Assembly: GCA_022225965.2 (NCBI GenBank)
Contig: JAKJXP020000002.1
Coordinates: forward strand, 62,001-126,000
DNA from: Diatrype stigma
Taxonomy: Eukaryota > Ascomycota > Sordariomycetes > Xylariales > Diatrypaceae
DNA: 64,000 bases
Reading direction: 5' to 3'
Below are positions 25,960 to 34,517 of the stretch, one piece after another. Every line of letters starts with the position of its first letter. The first letter of the stretch is position 1. Made by a program: the position numbers and the translations under genes. Below the pieces are notes generated by a model that did no database searches, was not told the DNA's origin, and saw only the letters and a list, made by a program, of their open reading frames with translations.

Positions 25960-26824
25960 ATGGCATTCCGCGCCCTCCGAACCTTAGCACGCCCGGCAGC
26001 CGCTGCTGCTGCCCCTCGTGTTGCTGCTGCCCCTGCTGCAGCTCCTCTGCGGCAGTTCCACGCCACGCCGCGCGCCTTCGTCAGCGTCGGCGACGCGATC
26101 CCCGACCTCGACGTCCTCGTCGAGGACTCGCCGGGCAACAAGGTCAACCTCGGCAAGGAGCTCGGCAGCGGCAGCGGCAAGGGCGAGGGCCTGATCATCG
26201 GCGTGCCCGCCGCCTTCTCCGGCGCCTGCTCCACTACCCACGTCCCCGGCTACATCAACCACCCGAAGCTGAAGGGCGCCGGTAAGGTGTTCGTCGTCAG
26301 CGTCAACGACCCGTTCGTGTAAGTTTGCATGTTGCATTCTCGGAAGACGGGGGGGTTTTGACCTGACCTGGAGCTAACACGGATGCGATTCTTTTAGAAT
26401 GAAGGCGTGGAGCGAGCAGCTCGACCCTGGCAAGAAATCAGGGGTAAGCAAATGGAAATCTCGATGTGACGCTGCTCTTTCTATAGACCACACTTCTCGG
26501 TGAAATGCTGGTTGTCCTTGTGACTGACTGACTCGGTGATGCAATGCAGATCCGGTTCGTCGGAGACCCGACGGGCGAGTTCACCAAGGCCCTCGACCTG
26601 GGCTTCGACGCGTACGCCATCTTCGGCGGCGTGCGCTCGAAGCGGTACGCGCTCGTGGTTGAGAACGGCAAGGTTAAGTCGGTCCACGTGGAGCCTGACA
26701 ACACCGGAACGAGTGGTGAGTTCTGTCCCTCTTATCCTACCAATACAACACCTAGCTATTTCAGGGGCACGCTTGCTAATACAACTGGGGTACAGTCTCT
26801 CTAGCCGAGAAGGTCTTGGGTTAG
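25960..26824 (+). CDS. Mitochondrial 1-Cys peroxiredoxin (Prx5 / Ahp1-like)
   Basis: Four exons: 25960-26318, 26398-26443, 26550-26715, 26796-26824 (600 nt, 199 residues). A 40-residue Ala/Arg-rich presequence without acids (MAFRALRTLARPAAAAAAPR), ending near FHATPR, indicates mitochondrial import. The core matches the Prx5 subfamily: VGDAIPDLDV, the active site VPAAFSGAC with peroxidatic Cys90 followed by STTHVPGY, FVVSVNDPFVMKAW spanning the first intron, and FVGDPTGEFTKALDLG. No other Cys is encoded, so the enzyme must use an external thiol for resolution. It reduces hydrogen and alkyl peroxides. The last exon encodes only about nine residues (SLAEKVLG). Confidence 0.94.
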
Positions 26825-27416
26825 ATAGTTATAGATTCACTCGGACCACAGCTCTCATGATAAATGACCATGTAGGTAGCTCCGCAAAGCGGGAGCTAGC
26901 CTGTGTATATACTGAGCACGAATGCAATAGTGGTCTAACGAGTTGTTGATGATGAAAAGCCCCTCTGAACCTCAATGTCTTTACATCCCTACCTAGGTAT
27001 TCTTCTAAATGACATCATGTGCGATTTACTGTTCATCTTGGGAATGGCTTTCCACGTGCGTTATTATGGGCAAGTTGTAGCGTATATTTGACCCATTTTT
27101 ACAAGATATCTATTCTCTATTACGAGTACGACATCGTAGATCACATATATAAGGTATTACTTCCCGGAAGAAACACCATTCTACATTTCGTAGATATCCA
27201 ATCGAAGCCTGAAGCCGTCCCTGAAGCCATCCTAATGGGCATAGTACTTATCGATAAGGTGCATGCATACGTGCGTCATTGGTCATGATAGTCCAAAGCC
27301 CACTCGTTCCGCCGTTCAACATTCTCACCTACAACATACCTAACTACGTCTCACAGGTAGCTGTGGTTATTTGCATCTGATATACAGGGGTAAAATACCG
27401 GGCCCAAGTCAAAAAC
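26825..27416. other. Intergenic: peroxiredoxin 3' region and GH16-like promoter
   Basis: 592 bp between tandem genes. No gene recognised; the open frame at 27019-27288 lacks homology. Confidence 0.6.
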
Positions 27417-28661
27417 ATGTCCTTCTTCAACCAACTGAAGAACAAGGCCGAAGAGCTGAACAAGAAGCACAACATTGTCCCATCATTCGGCCAGAACCAC
27501 CAACCACAGCAGCAGGGTCACGCCCCATCGCCCTACCACCAGAACTACCCGGGCCAGCCACAACCACAACCGCAGTACCCCGGGTACAACCAACCGGCAC
27601 CCCCTCCTCCAGGATCATGGCAGCAGCAGCAGCAATCGCCCTCCCAGCTAGCAGCCTACGGCAACTACTACGCCGAGGCCCCACCTCCCCCCATCCCGTA
27701 CCACTCTCGGCCCGGCGGTAGCTCCGGGGCCGGGGGAAGTAGTTTCGGCAACCCGTCTGTTGGGAATGCGGACCCCACGGCACCGGCACCGCGGGTCTAC
27801 TGGCGACCGGACTTCAGCCCCGCCACGCCCGTCAGCCAGGCCTTCGAGCACAAGCAAGGGCACGGCGAGCCGTACGGCTGGGGCAACAACGAGCTGCAAG
27901 TCTACACGGCCAGCCCAGCCAACAGCTTCCACACCGTCACCACCAGCACCAGCACCAACCCCACCACGGGCCAGCAACAACCGCACCCCATCCTCGTGGT
28001 GCGCGCCATCGCGCAACCGCAGCACCCGGACCCCGAAGCGCGCTTCACATCCGCGCGTCTCGTGAGCCGAACGTCCCTCGGCTCGGATTCCGGGGGCGCC
28101 CTATCGGCAACGCTGACGCTGCCGTGCGCGCCGGGCGTCTGGCCGGCGTTCTGGCTGCTGCCGCGCGAGCCGTTCCGGTGGCCGCGCGACGGCGAGGTCG
28201 ACGTGGCCGAGACCTGGGACGGCGACGGCGTCAACCGCGCCTGCCTGCACTGGGGGTACTACGACGGCGCGCCGGGCGAGCCCGAGAAGCACCGCGTGCG
28301 CGAGACGCGCGTGCCCGACTTGGGGTCCAGGCCCGGCGGGGTGCGGTTCGATTTCGTGTGGTATACTGGTGGGAATGGGAATGGGAATGGGAATGGGGGT
28401 GCAAATGGGACGAGGCTGATGTGGTATGTGGACGGCCGGCCCGTCATGCGGAACTGGATGCCCGAGGGGGCGCGGCCGATCGGGGACTTCTGCGTCCTGC
28501 TCAATGTCGCCATGGGCGGCAATGTCTGCCAGGGCAAGGTGCCCCGCGAGGGCGTCTACGACCTCGTCGTCCATGACTTGCACATGAGCGAGGCGCCCGA
28601 GGGCGGGTGGGGTCGGTTCGAGGCCGACTGGCAGCGTTGCCCGGATGGGGCTGTTATGTGA
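27417..28661 (+). CDS. GH16-like beta-glucanase fold protein with Gln/Pro-rich head
   Basis: Single exon, 414 residues. Residues 1-20 are helical and charged (MSFFNQLKNKAEELNKKHN), and there is no signal peptide. Residues about 28-115 are Gln/Pro/Gly/Tyr-rich and disordered (PQPQPQYPGYNQPAPPPPG). From about residue 130 a concanavalin A-like jelly roll of the GH16 type follows: WGNNELQVYT, the SGGALSATLTLP region, WPAFWLLP, and the active-site pattern GEVDVAETW with Glu260, Asp262 and Glu265 in the ExDxxE arrangement. GH16 enzymes cleave or rearrange beta-1,3/1,4-glucans. A glucanase fold without a leader, attached to a disordered head, suggests an intracellular or non-classically located protein. 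Short GNGNGNG and QQQQQ runs may vary between strains. Confidence 0.85.
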   Translation: MSFFNQLKNKAEELNKKHNIVPSFGQNHQPQQQGHAPSPYHQNYPGQPQPQPQYPGYNQPAPPPPGSWQQQQQSPSQLAAYGNYYAEAPPPPIPYHSRPGGSSGAGGSSFGNPSVGNADPTAPAPRVYWRPDFSPATPVSQAFEHKQGHGEPYGWGNNELQVYTASPANSFHTVTTSTSTNPTTGQQQPHPILVVRAIAQPQHPDPEARFTSARLVSRTSLGSDSGGALSATLTLPCAPGVWPAFWLLPREPFRWPRDGEVDVAETWDGDGVNRACLHWGYYDGAPGEPEKHRVRETRVPDLGSRPGGVRFDFVWYTGGNGNGNGNGGANGTRLMWYVDGRPVMRNWMPEGARPIGDFCVLLNVAMGGNVCQGKVPREGVYDLVVHDLHMSEAPEGGWGRFEADWQRCPDGAVM

Positions 28662-29147
28662 GGTGGGAGAGCGGGCGAAGCCATATTGTTTAGCCTTGCC
28701 TTGACATATCATTGACTCTATGGGGGAAAGGGGCCACGTGCTAGATGGATAGATTGATATTGAGCCTGAATAGCGCGCAAAGGTGAATCTATATAGCTCG
28801 CCAGAGAGAATCTTATAAGCATGGGTGAAAGCTGTACGCAGGTATATATGACCTAGTGCATGTAGGAAGATGCTTCGCTCATCTAGCAGGATCGCATGTG
28901 ACGATGAGAATGCGTAAACAAATTCCTGATGCGCTATTCAGCCCCAAACCTTCTGTAGGTATCTAGGAAATTGCATGCCTCGCACAGGTTTTCCTATTGA
29001 AGTGAAATAAACTCTCATGGTTTATACTTGGTTATTTATAAGAGCCATAGAGTGCAGGGAGTAGGCAACCAGTTATGCTTCAGAGCACCCAACTCGTGAG
29101 ATCCAGGACCCGTTCGTATAAATGATCTCTTTCTCCTACCCCCGCGT
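28662..29147. other. Convergent intergenic spacer
   Basis: 486 bp between 3' ends of the GH16-like gene (+) and the PAP2 phosphatase (-). Only 3' UTR sequence is expected; nothing else seen. Confidence 0.6.
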
Positions 29148-30613
29148 TCATACCATCTCATCACCACGTACACAAGGAATGTGAGCAGTGCACTGCGGGT
29201 ATGCGACATTCTGACCGTTCCTACCCGAGAAGCCGTCCCCGTTCCTATCTCTGATCTGAGCCGGCGACTTCTCCCGTCCACCCTGGCACTGGCGAGGGCC
29301 AGGTATAGCTGTTCCCCAGCCAGCCTGCTTAGTGAACACCGCGTCGGCTCCTTCGCAGTCGTCGCATCTCCCCAGCCCTGACACTGGGTACCCTGGGACG
29401 AAGGCGGCGCTCCGGTTCAGGGGGATGTGGTTGAAGCGCCAATCCCAGACGGCGGCGTATACCATGCGGTAGGCCGATACGGCGAAGGCGGTGCCGATGG
29501 CTGCGCCCGCGACGATGTCGTACCAGTTGTGCGAGTGGTCGACGGTGAGCGACCCGGCGACCAGGCAGGCGCCGAGCACGGGCAGCCACAGGGCGACCAG
29601 CTTCCACAGCGGCGCGTGGTGGTCGGCGAACACCTTCAGCTTCGCGTTGAGGTACAGCGACAGGAACACCATGCCGGCGAAGATGGTCGTCGCGTGGCCG
29701 CTGGGGAAGCTCTGGAGCGCGTTCCGGACGCTCTCCGCCGACCCCCGGCAGATTTCGGTCGTGTACATGTAGTGCTGATATCCGAGCCCGATCTCCCCAC
29801 CGTTTCTTAGCTTCAGGTCCCAGACCGGATTCAAGTTCAGAACCCTGCGACTGCTAGCATTGTTATCGAACTGCGAGACTGGGCCCGGAACCGAAGCCGG
29901 GGACATCGCGGTTGCCGGGGCCGCCGGGATCCCCGAGGTTAGGGACGGATCTGGCTGGCACGCATCGTAGAAGTGGGGCCGCAGGCCGCCGACGACCCAC
30001 TTCATGAAGACTTGAAAGCAGCTGGATGCCAGGAGCGCGTAGACGAGCCCGACGATGCCGTTGTTGGCGTCCCAGAAGCTACGAACGCGGACCTGAGCCA
30101 GAAGGATCACGACAACAGGCACGGCGGCCGCGAGGAGGGCGTCTAGCCATGGCGCGATGAACTGCGGCCGGTACGGGTACGCGAACTGCGGGTATACGAC
30201 CTCGCCGGTGCCGAGTACCGTTAGGGGGAATAGTCGCGTTCCGACCGACTTTTGACGGTAGATCTATACTTTACTACGTAAGTAATGTCGTTCGTCATGA
30301 TACGTTTTTTTGCGTTCGCGGACGCTAACAAGGGTTCCGCGGCTCCTCCGTTGTTCGGAGGGAGTAGAGCGGAATAGAAGTAGAAGTAGAAGTAGAGTGA
30401 AGTAGTGGAAAGTATATATTACGCACCACGGCGGTAATCGCGGCGATGATGATCATGGTCAACAGGTCGAGCCAGGTGACTTTCAGCCATCTTGTAGCAT
30501 GGATTAGCCATGGTAATTCCGATGTATAGGCCAGTACATCGAGGTATATTGTCTCGGCCGATACGGGGTGGATACGGGGCAGCTTACAATCCGAATGTTG
30601 GTCTCCTCTGCAT
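29148..30613 (-). CDS. PAP2-family lipid phosphate phosphatase (DPP1/LPP-like)
   Basis: Proposed exons: 30613-30588, 30490-30427, 30248-29148 (1191 nt, 396 residues). The third exon could instead begin at 30263, which adds five residues in frame. The first exon is inferred from an ATG followed by a GTAAGC donor that joins in frame to WLKVTWLDLLTMIII. Several transmembrane helices are visible. The three phosphatase motifs are KWVVGGLRP (K-x6-RP), SFPSGHATT (PSGH), and SLTVDHSHNWYD. The third motif normally reads SR-x5-H-x3-D; here the Arg position is Leu. The family dephosphorylates diacylglycerol pyrophosphate, phosphatidate and lysophosphatidate at membranes. The C-terminal tail after GLGRCDDCEG is hydrophilic and Gly/Arg-rich. 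The 5' end is the least certain part of the model. Confidence 0.88.
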
Positions 30614-31198
30614 AGAGTAGGGCTCGCCTGCACTAGCCCAATGCCGCCGGCGAACAGGGGGGCGAGGTGGACCGGGGACGCGGGGTTCGCGACGATGGGA
30701 TATGAAGCCCATCGTACGATATCAGTGGCGGATCGAGTTTTAATTTGAGCCTCTGGCCCAGGGAGAAGGGGCTGTCTAGGATGACGACAGCAGCCGACCA
30801 CACTAGATGGGTAAGCATGTAGGCATATCCATGTATGTCAGGAGTATGTTGGGATATATGTAAGGATGCAGGAAGTCCGAGGGGTCTCCGGAAGAGGCAA
30901 GGAGGAGAGCAAAGCGTTAGGGCATAGTCAACTCGCTGTGCGCGTATACGTTAAAGAGCCTGGTTACCACCCATGCTGGGCATCGGTGATTCACGAATTG
31001 CAGATGGACAGTGGATCGGTAATCACTACCTACATAGTGGACATATGACAACTCAAGTTACACGCTGGCTCGCATGCATGTGTGCGTAGAACCTTGAAGG
31101 GTGCGTGCGCGCCTGTATGTGTCAGTGAGGGCTGTGGCCATGGGGTTGTAGCCTGTGATCGTGCCACATCGGCTCAACGGCAAGAACTAACCAGCGTG

Positions 31199-31231
31199 TA
31201 ACATCATGTTAACATCATGTTAACATCATGT
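31199..31231. repeat. Three perfect 11-bp tandem copies
   Basis: The unit TAACATCATGT is repeated three times without mismatch, with an additional TAAGG following. It lies in a noncoding spacer. Confidence 0.85.
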
Positions 31232-32367
31232 AAGGGTGGTTTATGGAAGGCAATTTGGAAGACAGTGACATCTGGAGGGCCTCTTCAAGTTGTTTGCATC
31301 ATGGATGTTAAGTTGAACATCGACGTCATGGTCTCTGAAACGACGTGACTGCCCATATACCGGAGTATTATTGGTAGGTATGCCTCTGAATATATGGATC
31401 TATGCATACTTGGGTAGTACCTACCTGCCTATTGACACATTTTGAGAACTTACACATGCCTTACATAACCTGGAGTGCACTGACAGGATGCCCAAGTGCG
31501 ATAAAAACACTCAGGGCTAGAACCTTGTCGTGTGCCAGGGTACCCGTTCCAGGATCTTCCTTCCAAGATTTGGTCTCGTTCCCCGATACTCTTTCCAGGG
31601 TGTTCTTTCTAGATCTTGGATGTGACATGGCTTAGGAGCTTATGTAATGCGGGGACGGGGGATAAGGGGTAAGCGGCATGGGGGGCGAGGGGAGAAAAGC
31701 ACGAATAACACGCAGGAGCAAGGGGGCGGCCGTGGCAGGTTGGTAGGTACCTAACGTAGGTATAGTGACAGGCAGAGTGGCAGAGTGGCACAGCGACTGA
31801 CAGATTCGGCTGGCAGGCTCGGTTCGCATCTCGCAGCTCGCAGTTCCCAGCTTGCAGCTCGCACGCATGGATGGTTAATGGCGGGCAGGCACCAGGGTGT
31901 CTGGTGGCTGGTGCAGGTGGCAGGTTACACGGCATGACAGCTGTAGCCTGTAGGTAGGTGACAAGGCTAACCCAGTGCATTGGACCGGTGAGACAATTAC
32001 ATCACCGATGAACTTGCACTTGCATCCATGGCTGGCATGGGCAATGGGCAATGGGCGATGGGCGATGTGCGATGCGGTTCCAACCTGGAAGGTTCGAGGT
32101 ACACCTGCAGTATCTGGCATCTGGCATGACCACCTGGGCACCCTGGGCCCTGGCTGCCTGGGAGTGATCGCCCTGGAATGATCGCCCTGGAATCTGGATC
32201 GCGCAAGTACCGCCGACTGGGTTACTCCCCCATCGGCCCATCGCTTCCTCTGCTTTGCGTTCAGGCAAACCGGGTAGGCAATGAGCCGCGGGCTGCCGGG
32301 ATGCGACATTTCCCCAGAAAATCTCTCGGGCCGCATCCCGCATCTAGCCAAGCCGGACGCTGCCCAG

Positions 32368-32397
32368 CCCAGGGAGCCCAGGGAGCCCAGGGAGCCT
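32368..32397. repeat. GGGAGCCCAG tandem repeat
   Basis: A 10-bp unit reading AGGGAGCCC is repeated three times in a GC-rich stretch otherwise without a gene. It makes open frames on both strands look longer than they deserve. Confidence 0.6.
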
Positions 32398-34517
32398 GCT
32401 GCCCCTGTTGGTGTAGGTATAGAGTGCTTTCTGGGATGTAAAAGTGCTGAAGTACGTACCCCTGAAACTATTGCCTGACTGCATCGCATCAACTTGACCG
32501 CAAGCTACCTGAAAAGTCATACTATGGAGCAGTCATCGACTTACGATACTAGGCGTGCCAAAGTCAACTACGGCCTCTGCAATATAAAGATTAAGCCGCA
32601 GCTGGATATTGCGACTATATGCTATACATGAAGTATCGTTACCAGTATTGCGATACTGCTGCGTGATAGTTATTAACCTAAAACATCCACGCTCGGCGAG
32701 TAATATTCAAAACTCTAATGTCTAATTAGTTCACAAGTTTACATCAAGTCTAATCGTTCATCAGCTCATTTAAACGTAATAATAACAGTAGGCTTCAATG
32801 TTCCCAAGGCAATTGAGTATTGTATATTGGAGAGCACTGCCTTTATAGTGCTGCTCTTATGAACATGATTCGACGACTTTCATGGAGTTCAATTGCGCCC
32901 CTGATTGCGTAGTGCATTCTCCCCCTTTTCCTCCTTGTGTTATAACTGCAACTTAGATCTTTGTTAATTCTCGCTTAACATTAAACTCGAAACTTCCTGA
33001 ATTGAAAACGCATTTCCAGCATTACTCCAATACTTATACCACAGTTGAAATCTCCACTGCCTCGGTACTGCAAACCCGCTCGGATAAACCTACCATATAT
33101 ATACTTGTTGATCGAACACCTTGGAATTTATGCACCCCAGAATGATGTCGCTATGGCCTCTCTGCTTTGACCTCGGGCCCTTGACCATGTGGATGGCTCC
33201 ACTAATAATGTAGATTTTGTTAATGTTCTACATGATCTCAAAACCAGTTGTGAAAGCAGGGCGAACCTGGCTCAGAAGCCAGCTTCATGCTTTGCTGGTG
33301 AAGGGCACGTAGCGAGCGCCATGCCTGCCCCTGCTGGAATGAAGCTGGGATACGCACGACAGTCGCCTACATGATACATCGCTTAGGAGAAGCGAAGCGA
33401 AGCGGAGCGGAGCATGGAACCGGCGACAATTCTCTAGTACGTACTTTCAAACCACGGGATCAAGTTTTAGCCTCGAGTTAGATCCGTGCCGGCTTGGCCA
33501 TCCGGGCTTCCGGGAGTTAGGTCCTGCAGCTCGCGATGCCCACATCTGCTGCTCTCCTGCAGGACCGCGCATGCGGCGCGACTAAGATCTCGAACTTTGA
33601 GACAACCAAGACCTCACTAAACTGGCCTACCGGCGTAGGGTGAGACATGCCAAAGCAAGCCAAGGAATCCCACAGACTCACACACACACACACGACAGGT
33701 CCCTCTCGTCCAAAACCTACCTGACCGCCATCGTCGCGGCTCGGCCCGCGCTGAACTAGCATGGATCACCCCTTAACACTAGTGCTGAGTCTAATGCTAC
33801 AGACCACCAGTCAAAGCTGAAGATCCCGTTTATCGGTGACGGTGCGGAGCCGCAAAATTCGACTTCACCTCCTCACCTTGGTCCGCGCCGTGAAGCTCGT
33901 CGGCGGATGCGAGCAAGAGGCGGGTTGCTATTTCTTCTCGCCGCACCCGTATCCCGCATTCTTACGTCTGCTGATAGGAGCTCTTGAGATCGAGATATAT
34001 ATATCAGGAGGCGGAGAGAGGCGAAGGCACTCCGCACGCTCTAGACTCAGAGAACCAGAGGATGTGGTGGAGTCGGCATGGCTAGCCTTGCTGGTTCACG
34101 ACGCCGCCGACGCCGCCGCCAGTCTGGTAAGGTGATTTGTGAGTTCTGAATAATACTATTGAAGCGAGATTTGACCCGTTTCCCGCCTACCTGCCTTGCC
34201 CTGTTTGCCTGCCTGCTATACCAGTCGGGCAGATGCTGTTCGTATACCAATGCCAGTAAGCTCCATGTTACGCCCATCGCCGTCCCACCCCTGCCGCCCC
34301 TTTACCCCACCCAAGCCCGTTGTTGCTTTGTATGATAACTCCGTTGAATACACAAAAATGGATTACCGATTTCCCGTTACTAATTTCAAGGAAAATGAGG
34401 AAGAAAAAGAGAAAAAAAAAAAAATGAAACAAAGAGTCATTACTCATCATCAGACAACCTCCCCCGGAGAAGCAAACCCAACCAAGTAAGCTGAATTAAG
34501 CTCCTCCTCAGCATTAG

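Larger units (their letters stand above)
30614..34517. other. Gene-poor 3.9-kb spacer with short tandem repeats
   Basis: No gene supported. Seen here: three perfect copies of an 11-bp unit at 31199-31231; GATGGGC/AATGGGC word repeats around 32035-32075; a GGGAGCCCAG tandem at 32368-32397; an A/T-rich stretch 32480-33120; a GAAGC/GGAGC run at 33388-33412; and a CA run near 33680-33693. Open frames at 31609-31980, 31875-32492 and 33836-34135 are low-complexity or overlap on both strands. Confidence 0.6.

Noticed and set aside
28101..28712. 203-codon minus-strand frame opposite the GH16-like gene
   Set aside because: Shadow of a high-GC coding exon, with no recognisable motifs.
31609..32492. 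Minus-strand frames of 123 and 205 codons
   Set aside because: They run through short tandem repeats (GATGGGC, GGGAGCCCAG) and have no protein-like motif; open reading is explained by simple sequence.
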